DNA of 64,000 nt from Listeria goaensis (lineage in GTDB: Bacteria; Bacillota; Bacilli; Lactobacillales; Listeriaceae). The position numbers and the translations under genes were made by a program. The stretch spans positions 1 through 64,000 of the forward strand of contig NZ_FYBQ01000012.1 of NCBI RefSeq assembly GCF_900186125.1. Direction: 5' to 3'. The notes beneath the pieces are model-generated. The model had not been told where the DNA came from and ran no database searches. It saw only the letters and a list, made by a program, of their open reading frames with translations. Positions 17,024 through 25,745 of this stretch are shown here, in pieces. The stretch's first letter is position 1; every line of letters starts with the position of its first letter.

Positions 17024-18499
17024 GATTTGTTCGGCAACAAAATTGGCGCTTTCAATAATATAGGGTAAGGTTGTTCCCGGATGGGCGCTTGTGCCAACGA
17101 CAAATAAATTAGGAAATTTTTTCTGCAAGCGATGCACAGGGTGCCCCGTACCAGTTTGTTTGATGCTCCGAACTAAGCCGTGAATGGCCCCTTGGTAAAG
17201 ATGAAAATCGTTTTCCCATTCTTTCGGCGTAAGCACCTTTTTTTCGACAATATGTTCTTCTAAATCGGGAATATGAAGCCGTTCTTTAACAACTGAGAGC
17301 ACTTTTTGTTCGAAAGCTTGGCGTTCTTTGTCCCAATTGATTTGGCTTTCATTATTTGGAACGAGAACCATAATCCGGAGTGCCGTATGACCAATTGGTG
17401 CCATTGTTGTATCGGAAACGGAAGGGTTCACGACGTAGACGGTAAAATCCTCTGGTAAAGTTTTCAAATGAATTAATTCATCTTCATATTGCTTGTAGTT
17501 TTCAGGGAAAATAACGGACTGATGTTCCAAAGGGAAAGTTTTATTAAGTCCCAAGTAGATCATAAATGCGCTTGTAGAAAATTTCTTTTTCGTCAAGTTT
17601 TTAGGTGGCGGCGTGTCATGCATGAGTTCGGTCATCGTATAGGCATAGTCGGTATTAATGATATATTTATCCGCCTGAATGTGCTCACCGCTTTTAAGTG
17701 TAAAGCCATCAATTTGTTTGTTGTGGAATGAAAAATGTTCGACTTCCGCATTTAAATGAATGCGCCCACCATTTTCGAGAATGACGTCTGAAATGGCTTT
17801 GAAAAGCTGGCTATGCCCACCAATTGGGTGATACAGGCCGTAATAAAATTCGGAAAATGGAATGATGCTATACATGCCTGGTGTTGTAGACGGGCTCATG
17901 CCCATGTTGCGAACTTGGAAGGAGAAGGCTAGTCGCAAATTTTCATCGGTGAAAAAACGCGAAGTTTCATCTGCCAAATTGCGACCTAAGGAAAGGCTTG
18001 GAAGTGCGCGCAGCATGGTAGGTTTGAAATAGTCCCAAAGTGAAGAAAGGCTCGACATCATTAGCGGTGCGAGGTAGAGTGACTTCTTCGCATTTTCATT
18101 CATGTAGCGTAAATAGTTTTTCTCATTATTAGGGAAGTGTTCGTTCAGTTCTCTGATGGTTTGAAGTTGGTCGTGATAGGGTGAAAATGTTTGCCCATTA
18201 TTGAAGAAAAGCTTGTACATAGGTTCTACGGGGACAAGTGTGACGTAATCTTCTAAATTGCGGTTTGATTCCATGAAAAGAGCAGTTAAGGTGTGTGGCA
18301 TTGTAATGGAAGAAGGGCCAATGTCAAATTTATAATCGCCTAGCGTAAGCCGACTGGTACGCCCACCAATAAAAGCGTTTTTTTCATAAATATCGACTTC
18401 GTAGCCAGCTGAAGAAAGGCGCATGCCAGCAGCTAACCCACCTGGTCCAGCACCTATGATGGCAATTTTTTCTTTTTTCACAATTTGTTCAGCTCCCAT
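17006..18499 (-). CDS. CrtI/CrtN-type carotenoid (diapophytoene-like) desaturase or oxidase
   Basis: 497-residue FAD enzyme. The Rossmann dinucleotide motif IAIIGAGPGGLAAGMRL is at residues 12-28, followed by EKNAFIGGRTS. A C-terminal FAD/carotenoid signature VVGTSAHPGTTLPYIIESA replaces the usual THPGxGxP. This places it in the phytoene desaturase superfamily, possibly in the CrtP/CrtNb (oxidase) branch. It starts at ATG 18499 and lies downstream of the DUF2187 gene with an intervening terminator. Confidence 0.85.
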   Translation of the reverse strand: MGAEQIVKKEKIAIIGAGPGGLAAGMRLSSAGYEVDIYEKNAFIGGRTSRLTLGDYKFDIGPSSITMPHTLTALFMESNRNLEDYVTLVPVEPMYKLFFNNGQTFSPYHDQLQTIRELNEHFPNNEKNYLRYMNENAKKSLYLAPLMMSSLSSLWDYFKPTMLRALPSLSLGRNLADETSRFFTDENLRLAFSFQVRNMGMSPSTTPGMYSIIPFSEFYYGLYHPIGGHSQLFKAISDVILENGGRIHLNAEVEHFSFHNKQIDGFTLKSGEHIQADKYIINTDYAYTMTELMHDTPPPKNLTKKKFSTSAFMIYLGLNKTFPLEHQSVIFPENYKQYEDELIHLKTLPEDFTVYVVNPSVSDTTMAPIGHTALRIMVLVPNNESQINWDKERQAFEQKVLSVVKERLHIPDLEEHIVEKKVLTPKEWENDFHLYQGAIHGLVRSIKQTGTGHPVHRLQKKFPNLFVVGTSAHPGTTLPYIIESANFVAEQIKKTKT

Positions 18500-18514
18500 T
18501 TTATTTTTGGCATT

Positions 18515-18556
18515 AAAAAAGCGCCAACCGATAATGCGGTTTTAATGCGCCATTTT
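18515..18556 (-). terminator. Probable terminator between the DUF2187 and crt genes
   Basis: On the minus strand nested pairing GCGC...AAAACCG/CGGTT...GCGC is followed by TTTTTT. Confidence 0.55.
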
Positions 18557-18748
18557 TTAATCTTCTTTAGACGAGTGAATAATTTTGTAATTTTTATGAT
18601 TGACAACGGTTTTTTCTTCGATGCCGAGATCGTTAAAATTTTCCATATAGGTTAAATCAACAATAACCGAGTTTTCATTAATTTTCTCTACAATTCCTGT
18701 GAGTCCATCTTTAAATTCAATAATATCGCCAACATTTGCTTTAGCCAT
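18557..18748 (-). CDS. DUF2187 (YkvS-like) small protein
   Basis: 63 residues, starting AKANVGDIIEFKDGLTGIV and containing VEKINENSVIVDLTYM, the KOW/SH3-like fold signature of DUF2187 proteins (B. subtilis YkvS). The family binds no known ligand and its function is unknown. RBS GGGAGTG precedes ATG 18748. It is probably monocistronic. Confidence 0.85.
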   Translation of the reverse strand: MAKANVGDIIEFKDGLTGIVEKINENSVIVDLTYMENFNDLGIEEKTVVNHKNYKIIHSSKED

Positions 18749-19139
18749 TTATTATCACTCCCATACATTTGAGGTGGAAACAAGTTCTTTCACTTATTAA
18801 ATTAACTCCTAGTTTGCACTAAATTCACAATAATTGCAAATAATACGGTTTCACTGGGGATTCTCAAGAAAATGATTGTTAAAAAAATATCGATATTAGC
18901 TATAAAATGTGTTTTATTAAACTGTAATTGCCCGGTGGAACTACTGGAAAATTGCGTTTCGAAAGGAATTCAGCTAAAATAAAAGGGTAGCGATTTTTTT
19001 ACGCCAAAAATATCAAGAAATGGTTGTAACCGATGCAAAAACATGGTACTCTTTTTAATTGAGGGATAGCCTTTTTTGCTGAGAAATCATTTTGGTGAAA
19101 AAGGTCACAATAAATTTCTTTACAAAGGAGAATGTAATT
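18749..19139. other. Intergenic region upstream of ptsHI
   Basis: About 390 bp without a credible gene. It contains AT-rich sequence with a possible -10 (TATAAA at 18901) and a TTGTTA 19 nt upstream of it (too far for a confident promoter), and a cre-like 14-mer near 19024-19038 (TTGTAACCGATGCA, two departures from consensus). No strong hairpin was seen. It must carry the ptsH promoter. Confidence 0.4.
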
Positions 19140-19406
19140 ATGGAACAAGCAAGTTTTGTAGTAATCGATGAAACAGGAATTCACGCACGTCCAGCGACTT
19201 TGTTGGTGCAAGCTGCAAGCAAATACAGCTCTGATATTCAAATTGAATATACAGGCAAAAAAGTAAACCTTAAATCTATCATGGGTGTTATGTCTTTAGG
19301 TATCGGTAAAGGTGCTGACATTACGATTCATGCTGAAGGTAGCGACGAAAAAGAAGCTATTGAAGGTTTAACTGAGGTACTTAAGAAAGAAGGCTTGGCT
19401 GAATAA
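19140..19406 (+). CDS. ptsH: Phosphocarrier protein HPr
   Basis: 88 residues from ATG 19140 (AAAGGAG upstream). The phosphorylated histidine is in [11 protein letters not shown] (His15), and the HPrK-regulated serine is in [12 protein letters not shown] (Ser46). HPr passes phosphate from enzyme I to the sugar EIIA domains, and as HPr-Ser-P is the CcpA co-repressor. Its stop codon overlaps the ptsI start by one base (TAATG), so the pair is translationally coupled. Confidence 0.98.
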   Translation: MEQASFVVIDETGIHARPATLLVQAASKYSSDIQIEYTGKKVNLKSIMGVMSLGIGKGADITIHAEGSDEKEAIEGLTEVLKKEGLAE

Positions 19407-21124
19407 TGGTAAAAGAGTTGAAAGGGATCGCAGCATCTGATGGGATTGCCATTGCGAAAGCTTATCTGCTCGTTGAACCGGATCTTTCTTTTGGAAAATC
19501 TGAAGTGGCTGACGCAGAAAGCGAAGTAAAACGTTTTCAAAGCGCGGTAGATGTTTCTAAATCTGAACTGACTAAAATTCGTGAGCAAGCGGCGAAAAGC
19601 TTAGGTGAAGATAAAGCACAAATTTTTGATGCACATCTACTTGTTCTTAATGACCCAGAACTTGTTGGGCCAATTGAAGAAAGTATTAAATCAACAAAGA
19701 CAAATGCTGAGGCTGCTCTTCAGGAAACTACGGACATGTTCATTTCGATGTTTGAATCCATGGATAATGAATATATGCGTGAACGTGCGGCAGATATTCG
19801 TGACGTTAGAAAACGCGTCCTGTCACACTTACTTGGCGTGACGATTCCGAACCCAGCTTTAATCGATGAAGAAGTGGTTGTTGTGGCAAGTGATTTAACA
19901 CCTTCTGATACGGCTCAATTAGACCGTAACTTTGTTAAAGGCTTTGTCACTGACATTGGTGGTCGTACTTCTCACTCTGCGATTATGGCGCGTTCTCTTG
20001 AAATTCCAGCTGTTGTTGGAACGAAAGAGGTAACCGCTGATACAGCAGAAGGTGAATTAATCATCATTGATGGTTTAGAAGGAAATGTGATTGTCAATCC
20101 AACTGAAGAACAAGTGGCTCATTATAAAAAAGTTCAATCTGACTTTGCGGCTCAAAAAGCAGAGTGGGAAAAACTTAAAAATGAGGAAACTGTTTCTAAA
20201 GATGGTAAACACGTTGAACTAGCTGCTAATATCGGAACACCTAACGATTTAGAAGGTGTTGTAGCGAACGGCGGCGAAGCGATAGGCTTATACCGTACTG
20301 AATTTCTTTATATGGGGCGTGACAACTTCCCAACTGAGGAAGAACAATACGAAGCGTATAAAGCGGTTCTTGAAGGTATGGAAGGGAAATCTGTTGTTGT
20401 TCGTACACTCGACATCGGCGGAGACAAAACACTTCCGTATTTAGAATTACCTGAAGAGATGAACCCATTCTTAGGTTTCCGTGCAATTCGTCTTTGCTTT
20501 GCAAATGAAGACTTGTTCCGTACGCAACTTCGCGCATTACTTCGTGCTAGTGTACACGGTAAACTGAAAATCATGTTCCCAATGATTGCAACAGTTGGCG
20601 AGTTCCGTCAAGCGAAAGCAATTTTACTTGATGAAAAACAAAAATTAGTTGCGGCTGGAACTGATGTAAATGAAAATATCGAATTAGGTATTATGATTGA
20701 AATCCCAGCAGCTGCAGTAATTGCGGACCAATTTGCTAAAGAAGTTGATTTCTTCTCCATTGGTACGAATGATTTAATCCAGTACACAATGGCGGCAGAC
20801 CGTATGAACGAACGCGTTTCCTACTTATACCAACCGTATAACCCATCCATTTTACGTTTAATTAAAAACGTCATTGATGCTTCTCACAAAGAAGGCAAAT
20901 GGACTGGTATGTGCGGGGAAATGGCCGGGGATCAAACAGCGATTCCATTACTACTTGGGTTAGGCCTTGATGAGTTCTCAATGAGTGCTTCAAGCATCTT
21001 GAAATCTCGTTCCCTTATCAAACGTCTTGACCAAACTGAAATGGTTAAACTTGCTGACGAAGCACTAAACAAAGCAACAGCGGAAGAAGTTGTTGAGCTT
21101 GTTGAAAAATATACAGCTGAATAA
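19406..21124 (+). CDS. ptsI: PTS enzyme I (phosphoenolpyruvate-protein phosphotransferase)
   Basis: 572 residues. The active-site histidine lies in [20 protein letters not shown]. The PEP-binding C-terminal TIM barrel shows [44 protein letters not shown] and the cysteine/acid site GMCGEMAGD. It phosphorylates HPr from PEP, the first step of all PTS sugar uptake. Directly coupled to ptsH and followed by a strong terminator that insulates it from the cas genes. Confidence 0.98.
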   Translation: MVKELKGIAASDGIAIAKAYLLVEPDLSFGKSEVADAESEVKRFQSAVDVSKSELTKIREQAAKSLGEDKAQIFDAHLLVLNDPELVGPIEESIKSTKTNAEAALQETTDMFISMFESMDNEYMRERAADIRDVRKRVLSHLLGVTIPNPALIDEEVVVVASDLTPSDTAQLDRNFVKGFVTDIGGRTSHSAIMARSLEIPAVVGTKEVTADTAEGELIIIDGLEGNVIVNPTEEQVAHYKKVQSDFAAQKAEWEKLKNEETVSKDGKHVELAANIGTPNDLEGVVANGGEAIGLYRTEFLYMGRDNFPTEEEQYEAYKAVLEGMEGKSVVVRTLDIGGDKTLPYLELPEEMNPFLGFRAIRLCFANEDLFRTQLRALLRASVHGKLKIMFPMIATVGEFRQAKAILLDEKQKLVAAGTDVNENIELGIMIEIPAAAVIADQFAKEVDFFSIGTNDLIQYTMAADRMNERVSYLYQPYNPSILRLIKNVIDASHKEGKWTGMCGEMAGDQTAIPLLLGLGLDEFSMSASSILKSRSLIKRLDQTEMVKLADEALNKATAEEVVELVEKYTAE

Positions 21125-21133
21125 GCTGAATGG

Positions 21134-21169
21134 AGAAACTAGGAGCGATGATGCTTCTAGTTTCTTTTT
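21134..21169 (+). terminator. ptsHI terminator
   Basis: Stem AGAAACTAGGAGC with GCTTCTAGTTTCT (one mismatch) followed by a T run, 10 nt after the ptsI stop. Confidence 0.9.
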
Positions 21170-21213
21170 ATGCTATATTTAGAGTGAATACATAAAAAGG
21201 GAGAGTGATTAAA

Positions 21214-21933
21214 TTGAGACTGAAAGTAACTTGCAGTTTAGAATCAAATATAATTCCAATTGATTATAGGCGGAAAATAGTAAGCATGATGAAACGGGGG
21301 TTAGAGAGAGTAAATAAAGAAAAGTTTGCAGAAATGTATCAAACAAATAAATATAAAGATTTTACGTTTTCAGTTTTCTTGCCAAAAGCGATTTTTAGAA
21401 AAGAAGAGATAGAACTGGAGAATTCAAGAATAATCATTAATTTCTCTACCGGTAATGCTGACTTGGCAATAAACTATTACAATGCTTTTATGGCAAATAT
21501 GAGCAGGTTTTTACCTTTTGGAAAAAATAAAATTAAAATAGATAGCGTAAAGGTATTAGAGACTCCACAAATTTTAGGAAATGTAGTTATCTTTAAGACT
21601 TTATCACCAATTATATGTCGCGATCATGATCAAAATACAAAAAAGGATTGGTTTTATTCTTGGGAAAGTAATGAATTTATCCCAGTTTTAAAGCGTAATT
21701 TGAAATTTCAATTAAAAGAAAAGTATGGCGAAAATATTGATAGAGACGTTGATATGTTAGTGTTTGAGCCCATAAATATAAAAAAAACTGTAGTGAAAAA
21801 TTATAATATGAATATTGAAGCGACTTTAGGAATATTCCGAGTTTCAGGGAGAGCATATTTACTACAAGAATTACAGAAATCTGGAATTGGATCGTTAAAA
21901 GGAATGGGGTTTGGAATGATAGAAAACACGTGA
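21214..21933 (+). CDS. cas6: Cas6 pre-crRNA endoribonuclease (type I-B)
   Basis: 239 residues. TTG 21214 is preferred (GGGAG 10 nt upstream); a GTG at 21205 overlaps the RBS. The N-terminus MRLKVTCSLES.. and IPIDYRRKIVSMMKRGL fits the first RAMP fold. The C-terminal glycine-rich loop SGIGSLKGMGFGM is the Cas6 signature. It cuts repeat RNA leaving an 8-nt 5' handle, here expected to be ATGTAAAT. Base composition is more AT-rich than ptsI just upstream, consistent with acquisition of the locus. It is separated from the other cas genes by about 500 bp that contain the degenerate repeats described separately. Confidence 0.93.
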   Translation: MRLKVTCSLESNIIPIDYRRKIVSMMKRGLERVNKEKFAEMYQTNKYKDFTFSVFLPKAIFRKEEIELENSRIIINFSTGNADLAINYYNAFMANMSRFLPFGKNKIKIDSVKVLETPQILGNVVIFKTLSPIICRDHDQNTKKDWFYSWESNEFIPVLKRNLKFQLKEKYGENIDRDVDMLVFEPINIKKTVVKNYNMNIEATLGIFRVSGRAYLLQELQKSGIGSLKGMGFGMIENT

Positions 21934-21941
21934 CTAAAAAT

Positions 21942-22043
21942 GTTTTTTATGAGATAATTTAAATTGTTAATGTAAGCAATCTGTAATGTAAACTACTATG
22001 TATTTATACCTATATAGATAGTTAATCTAATCAAAATGAAGAT
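21942..22043 (+). ncRNA. Candidate CreA-like crRNA-type RNA: degenerate repeat - 27-nt spacer - degenerate repeat
   Basis: Three segments resemble the array repeat. 21978-21993 reads AATCTGTAATGTAAAC, keeping the repeat 5' block AATCT and the 3' handle (ATGTAAAC versus ATGTAAAT). 22021-22043 begins GTTAATCTA, then six bases, then ATGAA: the same blocks at the same spacing as in the real repeat GTTTTAATCTA-N6-ATGAA. A weaker copy lies at 21942-21964 (GTTTT and TTATGAGAT). The segment between the two main copies, 21994-22020, is 27 nt (start TACTATGTATTT), shorter than true spacers (34-37). A strong terminator follows at once. Repeats with conserved Cas6 handle but eroded elsewhere are typical of creA antitoxin genes in type I-B loci. 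It could be expressed with cas6 or from a weak internal promoter. Seen: the repeat similarity; inferred: the function. Confidence 0.55.
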
Positions 22044-22082
22044 ACTGTATGCTTTTTGTTATTTTGACAAAAAGTATACAGT
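22044..22082 (+). terminator. Strong terminator downstream of cas6 / creA-like element
   Basis: 16-bp stem (ACTGTATGCTTTTTGT with ACAAAAAGTATACAGT, one G-T pair), 7-nt loop, then CTTTCTT. It separates cas6 and the degenerate repeats from the mini-ORF/cas8b transcript. Confidence 0.85.
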
Positions 22083-22087
22083 CTTTC

Positions 22088-22116
22088 TTGAAAAGAAGAG
22101 ATTTATGTGGTATTAT
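22088..22116 (+). promoter_or_regulatory. Promoter of the mini-ORF and probably the cas8b-cas2 operon
   Basis: TTGAAA (22088-22093), 17-nt spacer, TATTAT (22111-22116). Close to the sigma-A consensus with ideal spacing, directly after the terminator. The start point would be near 22123, 75 nt before the mini-ORF. Confidence 0.78.
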
Positions 22117-22196
22117 TTATGCAACATATATAAATTGATTGCAAAATCGCAAACGTTTTTACATATGGATAAAATACTTAGTAAGGATGTGATTTT

Positions 22197-22361
22197 ATGA
22201 AGGTGATAATTGTTATTTTCTTTCTGTACTGTGTCTATAAAGTATTAGACACAAAAAAAGGGGAGAGTACGGCAATACTTTCCCCTCTTAAACAAGTAAT
22301 TCCAACAGACATAATTTGTTTAGGAATGTTGCTTACTTTAGTCAATAACTCACACCTATAG
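22197..22361 (+). CDS. Hydrophobic 54-residue mini-protein between cas6 and cas8b (candidate toxin)
   Basis: The ORF starts at ATG 22197 behind AAGGATG (spacing about 8) and a consensus promoter. The product starts MKVIIVIFFLYCVYKVLD, one short membrane-type helix, followed by a polar stretch and a second hydrophobic patch IICLGMLLTLV. No known family was recognised. Its size and hydrophobic N-terminus resemble type I toxins. A hairpin (22260-22285) lies inside the coding sequence, and an antisense promoter-terminator cassette overlaps its 3' half. It sits where creT toxins are found in type I-B loci. It may instead be only a leader region with a fortuitous ORF. Coding potential is unproven. 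Confidence 0.45.
   Translation: MKVIIVIFFLYCVYKVLDTKKGESTAILSPLKQVIPTDIICLGMLLTLVNNSHL
22253..22351 (-). ncRNA. Candidate ~100-nt antisense RNA overlapping the mini-ORF
   Basis: On the minus strand TTGATA (22386-22381), 17-nt spacer and TACTAT (22363-22358) with an upstream TGA (extended -10) form a good promoter. About 100 nt downstream the minus strand has a 10-bp stem (GGGGAAAGTA with TACTCTCCCC, one A-C mismatch) at 22285-22260 followed by seven Ts (22259-22253), a terminator. The RNA would be fully complementary to the 3' two-thirds of the mini-ORF, the arrangement of type I toxin-antitoxin pairs. Confidence 0.5.
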
Positions 22362-22387
22362 TATCATAAAAAATGAGGATTATCAAT

Positions 22388-22408
22388 GAGCCGAGTTTAT
22401 CTCGGCTC
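22388..22408 (+). other. 8-bp hairpin just ahead of cas8b
   Basis: GAGCCGAG-TTTAT-CTCGGCTC, a perfect 8-bp stem with a 5-nt loop, ending 22 nt before the cas8b start codon. No T run follows on either strand, so it is not a classic terminator. It may control cas8b translation or mRNA stability. Confidence 0.6.
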
Positions 22409-22430
22409 AAAAAAATGGAGATGGGGACGA

Positions 22431-24096
22431 ATGTTGGAATTTGAAACATCAGATTGGGCTTTTAATTCAGCACTTTCTGGATTTATTAATATTGTAGGTG
22501 TAGAAAGTGTGGCTTACACTGATAGTAACCGGGTCTCACTTAATGAGGATGCACTGAAAGATTTCACCGGAAAATATTTTGATTATTTGATTGATACATA
22601 TGAAAAAGTTTTACCTTGGTATAGGATTGTGTCATATAAAAGAAAAATAGTTGAGTTTGAAGAAAATCAATTTGATAATTTTTCAGAAAAGGATTTAGAA
22701 AATTTAAATCTTTATATGAGGAATGTAGTAAAACACTATTTTTCAAGTGCCAGCTATAAAGCAGTTTTTTCTCTAATTGACGCAGACTTTGACCCAGAAG
22801 TAGAACTAAAAGCTTTAAAACCGATTAATTTGAAAAAGGAAGACATTTTTAGTGAGGTTAAGGCAGATATTCTGCCACAAGTAAGAGAAAACTTCGTAAT
22901 TCTGAGAAAGCTCATTGATTATGGGGCTTCAGAAAAAGGTCGGAAATATTTGGCAGGGAAAAATGTAGTTTTTTCGGTGATTAAAAATAATTGGGAAGGC
23001 GTTTCTTTTTTAAATCGGAATACGAAAGAAAAGGATTTCTACATCGACTTTGAAAATCATTTTGTAGAACCAGCAAAAGCTTATTTGAAGGCAGATAAAT
23101 CGAAATATAAGTATCACTGCGCCATTTGTAATTCAAAAATAAAAGATTTGAAGTTAGACTACTCTTTTTTAACAAATACCGGCTTTGATGTTTATAGAAA
23201 ACCATCGCATATTTGGAATGAAAATAATGATTTAGCTATGTGTCCAGTTTGTAGACTTGTTTATACGTGTATGCCTGCTGGTTTTACGTTTATTCAACGT
23301 GAGGGTATTTTTATTAATATTGGTAAGGACATTAAAGAGATGGTAAGGACTAATAAAGTGATGAAAAATGACTTAAATATGCGGCTAGAAGCTAGAAATA
23401 AATCTGTTTATCGTGCTCTAGTTTCGCTGGCACAAGAGAAGAAATATGAAAAACACCGTTATGAGCTAGTCAATATTCAAGTTGTGTATTATGAAGATGG
23501 AGTTTATCGCTTTAATTTGTTATCTAAGCGAGCTCTTGAATTGATGAATCGCTTTGAGAAAGAATTGCATAGTTTAATTGGAATGCATTTTAAAGAAGGG
23601 AATGTGAGGGTATATCTGTTTAAGGAAGTTGTTAAAAACTTACAAGATAATCAAAACTTGTTTTTACTTATCCATAAGCTTGTTTATTATAAAGTTGCGA
23701 ATTATGGGCAGTTACATTACTACCCCCAACACATTATGAATATGCTTAAAATTAACAGCTATTTTACGGAAGGAGTGGGGAAAATGTCTCAAAAAATAAT
23801 GCCAGAAGAATTAGAAAAAGTTCGGGCTGGTGCTTATTATTTTAAGGAAGAATTAAAAAGTAGAAAAAGAGAGCAGAAATTACCAGGTATGGCACATCAA
23901 TTACTTAATGCTGTTAAAACAGTGGATCGAGGCTTGTTTATGGATATCATGCTTAGAGGTTATTCTGAGTTGGATAAGCAAATTCCGAAAATTTTCTTAC
24001 GAATTTTTGAAAGTGATGAAAACTTTAAGATAATAGGTTACGCGTATTTGATAGGACTGGTTGGTGATAATAAAGAGAATAATAAGGAGGAAGAAA

Positions 24097-24107
<11 letters not shown>
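22431..24107 (+). CDS. cas8b: Cas8b large subunit of type I-B Cascade (Cst1/Csh1-like)
   Basis: 558 residues from ATG 22431, preferred over the frame opening at 22386 because GGAG/GGGG sites precede it and the extension lies in the hairpin. A zinc-ribbon is visible: CAICNS at about residue 229 and CPVCRL at about residue 270. This zinc-binding insert is typical of Cas8b/Cst1 proteins of type I-B. It recognises the PAM and opens target DNA within Cascade. Position directly before cas7 and a 11-bp overlap with it confirm the role; sequence alone is only loosely conserved. Confidence 0.85.
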
Positions 24108-25690
<1,583 letters not shown>

Positions 25691-25745
25691 AAAAGAGGAG
25701 CGGGGGATTTTGAGATTCTCCGCTTTTAAAATTTGGAGGGAAAAT

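Noticed and set aside
19020-19040. cre (CcpA) site upstream of ptsH
   Set aside because: Departs from consensus at conserved positions; kept only as a remark in the intergenic entry.
22172-22181. Another partial match of the creA-like spacer (TACTTAGTA) over the mini-ORF RBS region
   Set aside because: Only 7 of 9 bases with two mismatches in the seed; not better than background.
21968-22340. 8-nt complementarity GTAAGCAA between the cas6 downstream region and the mini-ORF
   Set aside because: Eight bases in 400 bp of AT-rich DNA are expected by chance, and the flanking match is imperfect.
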